Assembly: GCF_020700235.1 (NCBI RefSeq)
Contig: NZ_CP085301.1
Location: 3,596,001 to 3,660,000, forward strand
Length of the DNA stretch: 64,000 bases
Direction: 5' to 3'
Origin: Haladaptatus pallidirubidus
Lineage (GTDB): Archaea > Halobacteriota > Halobacteria > Halobacteriales > Haladaptataceae
The position numbers and the translations under genes are program-made. Below the pieces are notes generated by a model. It made no database searches. It was not told where the DNA came from and saw only the letters and a program-made list of their open reading frames with translations. Below are positions 9,277 through 16,573 of the stretch, in pieces. Position 1 is the stretch's first letter, and each line of letters starts with the position of its first letter.

Positions 9277-9859
9277 CTCTCCCTCGCGCACTTGTAGGTC
9301 GGTACCTCTGATAAAGCACATAGAAGTTTCAAATTTGTAGAGCTATCCTACCGCCCGGAAAACGAGGGTAATCCTCGTAACTGCTGCAGTAATGACCGTT
9401 ATACCACTGTTGTTTCGGAGTCCGTAAAACGGCAGGTGTGGCCATCTTTGATATAGCAATATGGGATTTATAAGATTTGTTTCGGACATCCCCCTTCGCT
9501 TTTTGTCGCGTCGAATGTCATTTTTGCAAGATGAAATTCACGAAAAACGCGCAGTTCCGTCCTCGCTGATTCGAAATTCGCTGTGAATTGCCATCTTCTC
9601 TACGCGCTCCATCAACGGATAACCACCTGTACTGTTCCGATTCGGTTTCATGTGGCCCGATTCTCAACGATTCCACGATACCAGGGTGAGTTCAGCTGAA
9701 CGAACGGATTTATTTCACACGTATTCGTCTCCGTTCCGTACGACCGCACATACGGTGTAAAACCCGTGTCGAGGCTACTCACCACACCTTCTCGTATATC
9801 TCGATTCTCGACAGCTATCCAACTACCCAACTCTAGTACTCGATAGCGCGAAAGGCGAT
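9277..9859. other. Intergenic stretch at the left side of the element
   Basis: About 580 bases without a convincing gene. The 9420-9540 part is AT-rich (gatatagcaatatggg, tttataagatttg). It includes the upstream region of the Tat protein and the 3' side of the integrase gene. It could hold a left attachment site if the integrase belongs to the provirus; I see no tRNA gene here. Confidence 0.5.
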
Positions 9860-10918
9860 TTACGACAGTGTGTAGATGTTCGCTTCGTACACTTCTCGCA
9901 CGCGATCCCCCCAGTTGTGCGTGTAGGTGTCGATGATGTCGCTCGCCACATCGCCGCGAAGGTATTTGACGATGCCGCGGTCGCCGGTTCGGTCGCGAAG
10001 ATGTGTCGTGAAGAAATGCCGGAAGTAGTGCGGCGTGACGTTCTCTTCCGCACCGCCGCCGGTTCGGTACCATCCACGTTCGCGGGCGTGCCGTTCGACG
10101 ATGTTTCGAATCATTTTGGGCGTGAGTCGTTTCCCCCAGTTGCCGCTCGTGCTGACGAACAACGGTTCCGCAGGCGATTGGGCGTCCGGTCGAATCGCGA
10201 GCCACCGGACGAGTACCCGCCGGAGTTCATCATCCACCGGCACGATGGTTTCGCGTTTTCGCTTGTTCGAGGCAGTTCGTTCCTCTCCGTTGATGGCTTG
10301 CCCTCTGACTGCATTCGCGGCGACGAAAATCGAATCCGGACGTCCGTCGAGTGATGGGCGTTCGCCGAGCGAGTAGGCGCCCCGCGCATCTTCGTCAGCG
10401 AGATTCACGTCTTGCAGATCGAGGTTGCTCACCTCGCCGACACGCATCCCGGTTTTCAACAGGGTGAAAATAACGGCGCGTTCCAGTGGATGCGTCACTT
10501 CGGAAACAAATTCGCGCATGTCCACCACCGAAATCTCGCGCCGCATCGGGTCTTTGTCGATGGATTCGTGCATCTCCTCGACCACGAGCGCCATCGGATT
10601 CGACTCGAACGCGCCAACCTGCGTCATGTAGGCGTAAAATCGGTGGAGGTAGGAGGCGTAGGTTGCGATAGTGCTTTCGGCGTGGTCGCCACGAAGAGTG
10701 TGAATCCACGCCATGCAGTCGCGCTGTGTCGCCGTTTCTGGGACGACACTTCGCCCCGAGAGGTTCTGCTCGGGATCGGTGAGAAACGCCTCGAAACGCC
10801 GCAGAACGCGCTTGTAGGCGTTTCGGGTTCGCTCGCTTTTCCCATGATAGAGCAAGTCTTGGAGGAAGTATCCGACCGGGTCGTCGGGGTTCGGACTGTC
10901 CGAACTACGTGCGGCCAT
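9860..10918 (-). CDS. XerC/D-like tyrosine recombinase/integrase (352 aa)
   Basis: An N-terminal SAM-like core-binding domain (residues about 15-110, RNAYKRVLRRFEAFL) is followed by the catalytic domain with KTGMRVGEVSNLDL (first Arg), HYFRHFF (H-x-x-R) and DTYTHNW (Tyr nucleophile). All active-site residues are present. The gene overlaps the upstream RHH gene by 14 bases. Such Xer-like recombinases also occur as chromosomal genes in haloarchaea, so this may be the provirus integrase or a host enzyme that the element exploits. Confidence 0.9.
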   Translation of the reverse strand: MAARSSDSPNPDDPVGYFLQDLLYHGKSERTRNAYKRVLRRFEAFLTDPEQNLSGRSVVPETATQRDCMAWIHTLRGDHAESTIATYASYLHRFYAYMTQVGAFESNPMALVVEEMHESIDKDPMRREISVVDMREFVSEVTHPLERAVIFTLLKTGMRVGEVSNLDLQDVNLADEDARGAYSLGERPSLDGRPDSIFVAANAVRGQAINGEERTASNKRKRETIVPVDDELRRVLVRWLAIRPDAQSPAEPLFVSTSGNWGKRLTPKMIRNIVERHARERGWYRTGGGAEENVTPHYFRHFFTTHLRDRTGDRGIVKYLRGDVASDIIDTYTHNWGDRVREVYEANIYTLS

Positions 10919-11297
10919 CGACGCCTCCCACGAGCGTGTATCCTCCGTGCCGTCCGCTATACTGCACTCGATTTGCGGACTGAAGTTCGTTCAGCGCGTT
11001 TTCGAGCCTATCCTCGAAATTTCCGGCTAGTCTCTCGACTAGTTCGTCCCATGACATCTTTTCCTCGGATGCAAGGGTTTCGAGCAGGCGTGTTTTCAGC
11101 TCGTCACCCCTGGGGTTCGACCCTCCTTCAGAGGTCTGCGCGGGGTTTATCTCGAAACCGCGTCTTCCGGCCTGTACCATGGTTCTGACGAACTCGCTCT
11201 GACTCATGTCGAGTTCGTCGGCGTGCGACCGCCATTCATCTTTCTGATACTCCGGAATGTATGTTTTTACGACAGTTCGGTTCGTCTCTTCGGGCAT
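10905..11297 (-). CDS. RHH/DUF5805-like DNA-binding protein (130 aa)
   Basis: The N-terminus (RTVVKTYIPEYQKDEWRSHA then ELDMSQSEFVRTMVQAGRRG) looks like a ribbon-helix-helix domain, and the C-terminal half (about 70-125) like a small winged helix (MSWDELVERL, ALNELQSANRVQYSG). The gene is coupled to the recombinase by a 14-base overlap, so it may act as accessory factor or repressor. A TATA-like box lies at a leaderless distance. Assignment to DUF5805 is from memory of the family pattern. Confidence 0.75.
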   Translation of the reverse strand: MPEETNRTVVKTYIPEYQKDEWRSHADELDMSQSEFVRTMVQAGRRGFEINPAQTSEGGSNPRGDELKTRLLETLASEEKMSWDELVERLAGNFEDRLENALNELQSANRVQYSGRHGGYTLVGGVDGRT

Positions 11298-11318
11298 GAT
11301 TGCACCTCACTGCCTCGG

Positions 11319-11329
11319 TATTTTAATTT
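11319..11329 (-). promoter_or_regulatory. TATA-like box of the RHH-recombinase operon
   Basis: The AT-rich block tattttaattt (plus strand) lies about 22-32 bases upstream of the minus-strand ATG at 11297, the distance expected for leaderless haloarchaeal transcripts. Confidence 0.5.
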
Positions 11330-11411
11330 GTCCCATGAAGCGTGATAAGCAAATTAATCTCCCCACGTGGGACATCGGGCATCCCGACAACGGTGTGCGA
11401 TTCTCGCCCGT

Positions 11412-11463
11412 CCTTGCAGGTTGGTTCGGGCGAACCTTGCAGAAATGCCTTGCAGCCTTGCAG
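11412..11463. repeat. Cluster of four CCTTGCAG repeats
   Basis: Exact CCTTGCAG occurs at 11412-11419, 11435-11442, 11448-11455 and 11456-11463, with the dyad GGTTCG-GG-CGAACC (11423-11436) between the first two. The cluster begins CCTTGCAGGTT and ends CTTGCAGCCTTGCAG, exactly as the cluster at the other edge of the element (51105-51147) does. It is likely a protein-binding array: recombinase arm sites, regulator operators or a partition-type site. Confidence 0.75.
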
Positions 11464-11550
11464 CGGAAACGTGGTGTGTTCGCCGCCGAAGCGTTACTCG
11501 AGTCGGTAGTTCGTTCACCTCTAGTGTTATAAAACCCAGTGTCAAACATA

Positions 11551-11862
11551 TTATCTCTCCTCTCGATCTAGAACCGCGGTGTTCTCATTCGCGTACTCGC
11601 AGCGCTCACACGCAAACCGAAGTGTGAATGTGTCGCCATCAGTCAGGTTGTTTTCGCGCGTGAAACTACCGCGATGAAGATGACCACAGCGCTCGCACGT
11701 ACTGACGTGGTCGACAACTCGCTCGGCAATCTCGCTCGAGGTTAGCCCATCCGTTTCGATCACGTTCCGACGCTCGACGCAATCGTGCAGCCGAAGCGCG
11801 GACAGCGTCCGGAATGAGTATCCGCACTCGTCGCACACGTGCTTGGTCTGTTCGACGGTCAT
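11551..11862 (-). CDS. Zinc-finger protein (103 aa)
   Basis: It has an N-terminal C2H2-like finger (CDECGYSFRTLSALRLHDC) and a second rubredoxin-like zinc ribbon (CERCGHLHRG about 35 residues before CERCEYANENT). The helix between (LTSSEIAERVVDHV) resembles a DNA-binding segment. It is the last gene of a two-gene minus-strand unit; its start overlaps the stop of the upstream 43-aa gene (ATGA). It is probably an early viral regulator, target unknown. Confidence 0.75.
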   Translation of the reverse strand: MTVEQTKHVCDECGYSFRTLSALRLHDCVERRNVIETDGLTSSEIAERVVDHVSTCERCGHLHRGSFTRENNLTDGDTFTLRFACERCEYANENTAVLDREER

Positions 11863-11990
11863 GCCGACCCCTCCATGATCGGTCGACCGGACATTATCCA
11901 GTCGAATGCATCGTGCTCGTCAGATAGGTGGTCGGCTAGGTGGTCTTTGCTCGGGACGCGATCGCCGCATTCGGGACAGCGCTCGGCCAT
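11859..11990 (-). CDS. 43-aa zinc-finger microprotein
   Basis: The reverse strand from 11990 reads MAERCPECGDRVPSKDHLAD then HLSDEHDAFDW, with CPEC followed by spaced histidines: a single C2H2-type finger. Its stop overlaps the next ATG in an ATGA tetranucleotide, typical of coupled viral operons. The gene is divergent from the 83-aa RHH gene. Confidence 0.65.
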   Translation of the reverse strand: MAERCPECGDRVPSKDHLADHLSDEHDAFDWIMSGRPIMEGSA

Positions 11991-12015
11991 CAGGCAACCC
12001 TCCCGGCATGTTTAT

Positions 12016-12023
12016 CCTTGCAG
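12016..12023. promoter_or_regulatory. Single CCTTGCAG site upstream of the 83-aa RHH gene
   Basis: CCTTGCAGGTT starts 28 bases before the ATG at 12044, just after a TATA-like tttatc. It shares 11 bases with the first repeat of the clusters at 11412 and 51105. The position between promoter and start would suit an operator. Confidence 0.55.
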
Positions 12024-12043
12024 GTTGTGTCGCATCGAACGGT

Positions 12044-12295
12044 ATGTCCGATGGCACTACGATCGGCATTTGGGTCGGTGAGAATGACGACGTCGTCGAT
12101 CAGTTCGACGAGAAGCTCGGCACCCACCCCAAATACTCCCGATCGGAAAGTATCAAGGATGCAATGGCCCTCAAAATCGCTGTCGAAGAAGTCCTGGACG
12201 AAGTCGGGTATGATTTCGACAGCGAACGATCGAAGCGCCATTGGGTTCGACAGGCGCTGCTCGACCACGCTCGAGACGAAATCAGTCCCGAATAG
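12044..12295 (+). CDS. RHH-type regulator (83 aa)
   Basis: From ATG 12044 the protein reads MSDGTTIGIWVGENDDVVDQ followed by KYSRSESIKDAMALKIAVEE. The short beta strand, the turn and the SRSESIKDAM helix match haloarchaeal CopG/RHH regulators. The longer frame from 11906 overlaps the divergent zinc-finger gene and is rejected. A CCTTGCAG site sits in its promoter, so autoregulation is plausible. Confidence 0.75.
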   Translation: MSDGTTIGIWVGENDDVVDQFDEKLGTHPKYSRSESIKDAMALKIAVEEVLDEVGYDFDSERSKRHWVRQALLDHARDEISPE

Positions 12296-12354
12296 CTGAC
12301 TGTTCTTGTCCGATACGGCCCCCATAAACTGCATATCGCGATATTCAATTTGCA

Positions 12355-12588
12355 TCAGTTCTCACCTCCGGCGATCGCGATCCAGGTCTCGTCCGGAATT
12401 CGAAACCAGACTGTCGCGGCGATCAGAATCGACACCGTCAGCAACGCGAGACTGTTGATGACGACGAATAGCTCGACTGCCGAAAGCGTCGCGGACTGTA
12501 GCATAATCGCCCAGAACCCCGACGCGACGACTGCTAGCACAAACGCTTTGGTCAGTGCGGCATCCCTATTCACCGTCATCGTCGTCAC
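12355..12588 (-). CDS. Two-TM membrane protein (77 aa)
   Basis: Two hydrophobic helices (AFVLAVVASGFWAIML and ELFVVINSLALLTVSILIAA) are separated by a short loop. The start is ATG 12588 or 12579, either overlapping the upstream gene. It is the last gene of the five-gene minus-strand unit 12355-13407. It resembles small viral membrane proteins of unknown role (superinfection exclusion or holin-like are guesses). Confidence 0.6.
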   Translation of the reverse strand: MTTMTVNRDAALTKAFVLAVVASGFWAIMLQSATLSAVELFVVINSLALLTVSILIAATVWFRIPDETWIAIAGGEN

Positions 12589-12886
12589 CTCCGGTCTGTC
12601 GGATCGACTCGAGCGCGTTCTCGATCGCGAGATCGAATGGTTTGACGAGAACCGTGACGATGCACCGGCCGTCCATCAACAACAGCGCATCCGTATCGTG
12701 ATGATACCGACATTCGCTCATGCCAGTCAGGCGATCGGCCGATCGGACTCGTTGGGCTTGCATCCACGCTCGCTCAGGGCTAATCGAGTCCGACGGCGTT
12801 CTAGCGTCCCACTGATCGGCTGCATGAGACGAGACGTACGGGACGTCGAGATCGAAAACCCGGGTATTGCTGTCGGGCTTACTCAT
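12566..12886 (-). CDS. Uncharacterised conserved-looking protein (106 aa)
   Basis: It contains a block VSSHAADQWDARTP followed by SPERAWMQA and ALLLMDGRCIVTVL, with the His-x-x-x-x-Trp-x-x-Arg spacing seen in small haloarchaeal and viral proteins of unknown function. A beta-rich core suggests a compact RelE-like or RNA-binding fold, which is inference only. It overlaps both neighbours in the operon. Confidence 0.6.
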   Translation of the reverse strand: MSKPDSNTRVFDLDVPYVSSHAADQWDARTPSDSISPERAWMQAQRVRSADRLTGMSECRYHHDTDALLLMDGRCIVTVLVKPFDLAIENALESIRQTGGDDDDGE

Positions 12887-12996
12887 TCGACACCACCTTC
12901 TGGAACCGCGGTCGGGGTTGGGGTCGGTCGAAGGCCGTACTTGATCGACGTCAGCCCGATCGCCGCGACCGTCATGCCGACGATGGTTTCAAACAT
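12883..12996 (-). CDS. 37-aa single-TM microprotein
   Basis: From ATG 12996 it reads MFETIVGMTVAAIGLTSIKY then a Pro/Thr-rich tail. It has one short membrane-compatible helix. Its start lies 8 bases inside the PadR gene and its stop overlaps the next ATG (ATGA), which supports expression. Confidence 0.5.
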   Translation of the reverse strand: MFETIVGMTVAAIGLTSIKYGLRPTPTPTAVPEGGVE

Positions 12997-13312
12997 CGCT
13001 CTCGTCGTTCCCGACGTTGAGTTTCCGGTTGATCCAGTCGCGACGCGTCTCGAGCGCTTCCCGGCCGGAATCGGAAAGCACGTACTCATTGGTGCGCCTG
13101 TCGAGCGGTCGTTTGTCGACAAGCCCGTCTTGGACGAGCGTATCGAGGTTTGGATACAGTCGCCCGTGATTGACCTGCTCGCCGTAATAGTCCTCGAGAC
13201 GGCGCTTGATGGCTAGGCCGTAACAATCGCCTTCGCGAGCGTCGAGCTCGGCGATCACGCCGAGCGTTGTGAGTTGGAACTCGGTGAGATCCGAGATAAC
13301 GCGGATACTCAT
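12989..13312 (-). CDS. PadR-family transcriptional regulator (107 aa)
   Basis: The winged-helix pattern of PadR is clear: LTEFQLTTLGVIAELDAREG, YGLAIKRRLEDYYGEQVNHG, RLYPNLDTLVQDGLVDKRPL and NEYVLSDSGREALETR. Viruses of haloarchaea often carry one as a lysis-lysogeny type regulator. It sits in a unit with small membrane and unknown genes, opposite a plus-strand winged-helix gene across a 550-base control region. Confidence 0.9.
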   Translation of the reverse strand: MSIRVISDLTEFQLTTLGVIAELDAREGDCYGLAIKRRLEDYYGEQVNHGRLYPNLDTLVQDGLVDKRPLDRRTNEYVLSDSGREALETRRDWINRKLNVGNDESDV

Positions 13313-13407
13313 GCAGCGACACCCCCAGAGAACTCATCGGAAAGAGGGCACTTTCCGAAAGTTCCAATAGCTGTGCCTTCGTACGAACTACTAGTCTCGT
13401 GAGTCAT
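13309..13407 (-). CDS. 32-aa leader ORF of the PadR operon
   Basis: From ATG 13407 it encodes MTHETSSSYEGTAIGTFGKC and 12 more residues, and its stop overlaps the PadR start (ATGA). The coupling argues for translation. No function is visible. The frame stays open to 13755, but that extension is basic and Ser/Arg-rich and unlike coding sequence. Confidence 0.4.
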   Translation of the reverse strand: MTHETSSSYEGTAIGTFGKCPLSDEFSGGVAA

Positions 13408-13593
13408 TGTTGTGGTTGCGAGACTCCGGTGATGCGGGGACTGTCGTGATGGGCTGTCCCCCGCAACTGTCCGGCGTCGGTTTAGTCTGTTGTCCTGATA
13501 ATCACTTAAATTAGAGCCACCCGGAGTGAAAGTGAAACTGCACGACAGCGCCGACTTTTCAATATTATTTACAATTGACGCTGGACTATTCCA

Positions 13594-13665
13594 AGGAGTA
13601 TCGACTACTCCTACAAGGCCGGAATACTGGTCAACAAGCTGTTCCTTACACGGGACAAGTCCCGT
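13594..13665. promoter_or_regulatory. Two perfect inverted repeats in the control region
   Basis: AGGAGTA-tcgac-TACTCCT lies at 13594-13612 and ACGGGAC-AA-GTCCCGT at 13650-13665. Both are perfect 7-bp dyads in the gene-free stretch between the PadR operon and the plus-strand winged-helix gene, and they look like operators. Confidence 0.55.
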
Positions 13666-13831
13666 ATATCTATGTGTGTAGTCGATGTATGATTGCATGT
13701 CTTCGACCCTCTCGGTGGAAGACACCGTCTCGGGTGTTGGTGGCACCCGGGGCACATTGCGGTTAGGCCCTGTATCTACTGGATTAAGGCGGATCTTCCA
13801 GTTAGTACTATATAATTCTAGACTCTTAATA

Positions 13832-13943
13832 TTACCAGTGGGAAGATACCGACGTCCATAAAGAATCTTACCAATGGGTAGATACTGAAGTACTCTAGAC
13901 TATGACCTGTTCCCAATGGTTCTAAGTGCAATCATACCGTTGG
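13832..13943. promoter_or_regulatory. Array of CCANTGG operator-like sites
   Basis: CCAGTGG (13835-13841), CCAATGG (13871-13877 and 13913-13919) and CCGTTGG (13937-13943) precede the winged-helix gene. The first two share the longer consensus TTACCARTGGGWAGATAC. They lie around a TATA-like ctatataattc near 13809. Confidence 0.65.
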
Positions 13944-13963
13944 TAGTATTAATGAGCGCCACT

Positions 13964-14263
13964 ATGACTGGCCCAATGATCTTTCAACGCCCGACGGATC
14001 GCCTGATACTGGAGGAATTACAAGATGCGCAAAATCTTGGGGCGAACGTCGCAGAAGCAATCGATCGTCATCGGAAAACTGTCACGACACGTCTTCGACA
14101 GTTAGAAGACTACGGATTAGTCAATAATGTTGGCCGCGGTGTATATGCGATCACGGAGAAAGGCGAGGTTGTTCTCGAGAACTTTGATGATTACGAGCCG
14201 AACAACACCGATGCATTCACGGAGATCGTGGAAGAGGAATTGAGCGACCGTCGCAAGGAGTAG
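13964..14263 (+). CDS. Winged-helix regulator (about 99 aa)
   Basis: The pattern MTGPMIFQRPTDRLILEELQ, AEAIDRHRKTVTTRLRQLED and YGLVNNVGRGVYAITEKGEV is a haloarchaeal winged helix-turn-helix of the phage-repressor-like type (PhiH1 repressor style). ATG 13964 fits the usual start; 13952 and 13916 are alternatives. Four CCANTGG sites just upstream make it a good candidate for the lysogeny repressor acting on its own promoter. Confidence 0.8.
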   Translation: MTGPMIFQRPTDRLILEELQDAQNLGANVAEAIDRHRKTVTTRLRQLEDYGLVNNVGRGVYAITEKGEVVLENFDDYEPNNTDAFTEIVEEELSDRRKE

Positions 14264-14341
14264 GAAAGAGGAAAGCGGTTCGTTGAATTGGTTTAGACAA
14301 TTTCATGAGTTAGTATGCTATACTAACTTGGTCGCTTCCGA

Positions 14342-14617
14342 TCAATCGCCGAAAAGGGAAGTAGATTCATCCAGGAACTTGCACATACACGGTCGACAGA
14401 TCGATGTTTCGCCGATGCCGTCAACCGATACCGGTATCGTCCCGTTGTTTCTACAGCCGGGCTTAGCACAGTAACCCCCCAGCGCTTCCAACTCGGTGCG
14501 CAATTCACCGATCTGTTCGACTAGTTGTTGCGCGCTAGATAAACCGAACCGGGTCTGTGGGTCAGTCTCGACGACGTCCAATAGCCGCTTGATCGGCGGG
14601 GAAGACTGCTCACTCAT
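14342..14617 (-). CDS. Zinc-binding small protein (91 aa)
   Basis: An N-terminal helix (LLDVVETDPQTRFGLSSAQQ) precedes an Ala/Glu coiled segment and a C-terminal zinc site (GGYCAKPGCRNNG, then CRPCMCKFL). It is the last gene of the minus-strand unit 14342-15761, overlapping its upstream neighbour by 8 bases. No family recognised. Confidence 0.65.
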   Translation of the reverse strand: MSEQSSPPIKRLLDVVETDPQTRFGLSSAQQLVEQIGELRTELEALGGYCAKPGCRNNGTIPVSVDGIGETSICRPCMCKFLDESTSLFGD

Positions 14618-14789
14618 CGTCGTCTCCTTGTCTGTAGTGTACTACGTCGCAATCCTGATTAACACACTTAGCGTCGGTAGTGTGATCCATCGTGGGCTGT
14701 CCAACAACTTCGCACAACGGGCAGGGTTCATTAGCGTCCGAGAGATGATCCCACCGATGGATATCCTTCGAAGACTCAACGTCGGTCAT
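14610..14789 (-). CDS. 59-aa zinc microprotein
   Basis: From ATG 14789 the protein reads MTDVESSKDIHRWDHLSDAN, then EPCPLCEVVGQ and KCVNQDC: four cysteines arranged as a zinc ribbon. It overlaps the genes on both sides. No role can be assigned. Confidence 0.6.
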   Translation of the reverse strand: MTDVESSKDIHRWDHLSDANEPCPLCEVVGQPTMDHTTDAKCVNQDCDVVHYRQGDDDE

Positions 14790-15105
14790 TGTCGTACCTC
14801 ACGTTTGAAGACCCGCACGCCTCGCAACTCACCAACGTCGGGAACTTCTCGGTTGTTGGACGGACGTGTCCACAGAATCCGCACACAATCGACGTGCCAT
14901 CTTCGCTATCCTCTGCCCGACGTCGCTTTAGTTTACTGATGAGGTCGTCAAGTTCCTCGCCCGTGAGTTCGTCTCCGAGGACATCGGCGAGCAGGTTTTT
15001 GTCTCCATTCCCGTCCTCCAGTGCAAGCGGCATTGCACTTAGGGGCGTGTCTGCCATCAGGTAGATTCCACGCTGTCGAATTGGCTGTGTGTCTTGAACA
15101 GTCAT
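14776..15105 (-). CDS. Zinc-ribbon protein (109 aa)
   Basis: The N-terminal half is acidic and helical (LLADVLGDELTGEELDDLIS); the C-terminal half is a zinc ribbon, CGFCGHVRPTTEKFPTLVSC with CEACGSS. It lies in the overlapping operon of small zinc proteins and may be a transcription or nucleic-acid accessory protein. Confidence 0.65.
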   Translation of the reverse strand: MTVQDTQPIRQRGIYLMADTPLSAMPLALEDGNGDKNLLADVLGDELTGEELDDLISKLKRRRAEDSEDGTSIVCGFCGHVRPTTEKFPTLVSCEACGSSNVRYDNDRR

Positions 15106-15332
15106 CGTCGTTCCACCCGTGGATTTCCGCCGAATTGGTTCGGTTCCAACGCGACCTCTTCACCGTTGATTTCGATTTGAAGCACGCCACGCGACGGAAT
15201 CTCGATTTCCATTTCTTCGTCGTCACAGTGAGACATCCCGCTGTCATCGAGCGTAACGGCACTTATCGTGAGAGTGCCACTCGAATCATTTCCCGCGTAC
15301 TCCAGATGCTCACTACGGCGTTCAGACTTCAC
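15102..15332 (-). CDS. Small beta-rich protein (76 aa)
   Basis: A GTG at 15332 overlaps the stop of the upstream gene (GTGA), giving the N-terminus VKSERRSEHLEYAGNDSSGT. The frame extends to ATG 15356, but that start would overlap by 28 bases. The body is acidic beta (TLTISAVTLDDSG, MEIEIPSRGVLQIEINGEEV). Function unknown. Confidence 0.5.
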   Translation of the reverse strand: MKSERRSEHLEYAGNDSSGTLTISAVTLDDSGMSHCDDEEMEIEIPSRGVLQIEINGEEVALEPNQFGGNPRVERR

Positions 15333-15496
15333 GATTCCAGCACCTCCACGGGCCACTCACGGCGGCACTTCCGACACAAGTCGAGAAGGCTGTTCGACGG
15401 GTCTCGGCACGCCTTCGTTCCGATGTTCGCACACTCCGGCATATCACATTCTTTCTGTACAGTCTGGTTTTCGGATTTTGCATCACTTTGAGTCAT
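15329..15496 (-). CDS. Cys-rich small protein (55 aa)
   Basis: From ATG 15496 (15499 and 15502 also possible) it carries ECDMPECANIGTKAC and LDLCRKCRREWP, six cysteines compatible with a zinc knuckle. It overlaps the upstream helical gene by 14 bases. Role unknown. Confidence 0.55.
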   Translation of the reverse strand: MTQSDAKSENQTVQKECDMPECANIGTKACRDPSNSLLDLCRKCRREWPVEVLES

Positions 15497-15761
15497 CATC
15501 ATCTCCTCGAGGATCGTCGACGAGCTCGTAGAGCTCAGTGTCCAATAGGTTCTGCGCGTGGTTGTGTTCGGCAAGGTTGATCAATCGTTGTGAGACGTAC
15601 GCGCGCGAGACCTCATCATGATCGTCATCGTTGAGCAACCGCTTTTGGGCATAGGCTGCGGTGATGCACTGTTTGTCGTCAAAATACTCGAGCAACAGGT
15701 GGTCGATGCTTCGCAGTTTCTCTGGTGCGAGGGTCATATGTCCTCGTTTACGAGTCACCAT
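15483..15761 (-). CDS. Helical DNA-binding-like protein (92 aa or 84 aa)
   Basis: The core MTLAPEKLRSIDHLLLEYFD (ATG 15737) then AAYAQKRLLNDDD, VSRAYVSQRLINLAEHNHAQ and TELYELVDDPR has the layout of a winged helix common in haloarchaeal viruses. It is the first gene of the 14342-15761 unit. The promoter side carries the TTAGCTA inverted repeat at 15801-15840, a likely operator. Confidence 0.6.
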   Translation of the reverse strand: MVTRKRGHMTLAPEKLRSIDHLLLEYFDDKQCITAAYAQKRLLNDDDHDEVSRAYVSQRLINLAEHNHAQNLLDTELYELVDDPRGDDDDSK

Positions 15762-15800
15762 ACGTTTCTTACGATGTTGCCTAACCTTGTAAACCTATGG

Positions 15801-15840
15801 ATGTTAGCTACTATCTCTAACTAACAATCTTAGCTAACAT
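15801..15840. promoter_or_regulatory. Ten-base inverted repeat between divergent operons
   Basis: ATGTTAGCTA (15801-15810) and TAGCTAACAT (15831-15840) form a perfect hyphenated dyad with centres 30 bases apart, about three helical turns. Smaller related copies ctaactaac and gttagttat lie inside and just beyond. The site separates the minus-strand unit (start 15761) from the plus-strand unit (start 15954). Confidence 0.65.
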
Positions 15841-15953
15841 CGTTAGTTATATGGTGCTGGGGGTTATACTATAGAGTAGGAAGCGCGGGATACCTTCGCA
15901 AAAGGGCCCGGTGTTGATGCACCGAACCGCGCTTCAGGAGCTACTGAAGCACT

Positions 15954-16019
15954 ATGAACGAAACCCCCGTTGATGAAAAACGTATCGACTACCGACCACT
16001 GATCGGAGGGCTCAACTGA
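15954..16019 (+). CDS. 21-aa coupled leader ORF
   Basis: ATG 15954 encodes MNETPVDEKRIDYRPLIGGL plus N, and its stop overlaps the next start (TGATG). A GGAGGG at 16006-16011 is a good ribosome site for the downstream gene. It could be a real microprotein or a leader. Confidence 0.4.
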   Translation: MNETPVDEKRIDYRPLIGGLN

Positions 16020-16573
16020 TGGCGAACTACGACGAGAAACCAAACGGTGGGTCACTCTCGATCGAGGCACGCATCGGAAAGAAAGTCTTCGAGCCCGTCG
16101 CCCGAAAGAACCCCGACGCCGAGACGTTCGCGAACGCGGACGACGACAGCTACCCACGTCAGTCACTCGAAGACGCGATCGACGCTGGCGAGCTCCCGGC
16201 CGACATTGACGACGAGTTTGTCGAGCGCTGTTATCTCGTCGAACTGCGACTCGGCTGGCTGACCTACGAAAAAGCCGATGGTGCGACGCCCTACATGCAG
16301 GCATACTACGCGCGTGGCGACAACCGCGGCTACCACCGCCGGAACTACGAGATTGACGCCACCGAAGACGGCGACTTCGTATTCCCCGACGATCTCACGA
16401 TTTACCGATCGGTTGTGACTGACCGCGGCAACCCTAACCCGGTGTCTGTATTCGGCGTGAGCAAGCAAAAGATTCGACGCGAATACCGCGCTGTGCTGAA
16501 AAACGCTCACGGCATTGATGCACAAGCCAGCAGTGCAGGGAATGTCGATGGCAGCCAGGGGGTCCGATCCTAA
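16019..16573 (+). CDS. Uncharacterised viral protein (184 aa)
   Basis: The protein is acidic, with no catalytic motif seen. Blocks such as VEPVARKNPDA-type sequence, WLTYEKADGATPYMQAYYAR and YRRNYEI-like residues suggest a mixed alpha/beta fold. It is the main gene of a plus-strand early operon (15954-17459), coupled to the SWIM gene by TAATG. Function not recognised. Confidence 0.65.
   Translation: MANYDEKPNGGSLSIEARIGKKVFEPVARKNPDAETFANADDDSYPRQSLEDAIDAGELPADIDDEFVERCYLVELRLGWLTYEKADGATPYMQAYYARGDNRGYHRRNYEIDATEDGDFVFPDDLTIYRSVVTDRGNPNPVSVFGVSKQKIRREYRAVLKNAHGIDAQASSAGNVDGSQGVRS

Noticed and set aside
11990..12355. 121-codon minus-strand frame opposite the 83-aa RHH gene
   Set aside because: The plus-strand frame has RHH sequence and a promoter-like upstream region; the minus frame is its mirror with no family resemblance.
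13309..13755. 148-codon frame through the switch region
   Set aside because: Only the last 32 codons are coupled to PadR; the rest is Ser/Arg-rich and overlaps the dyads and likely promoters.
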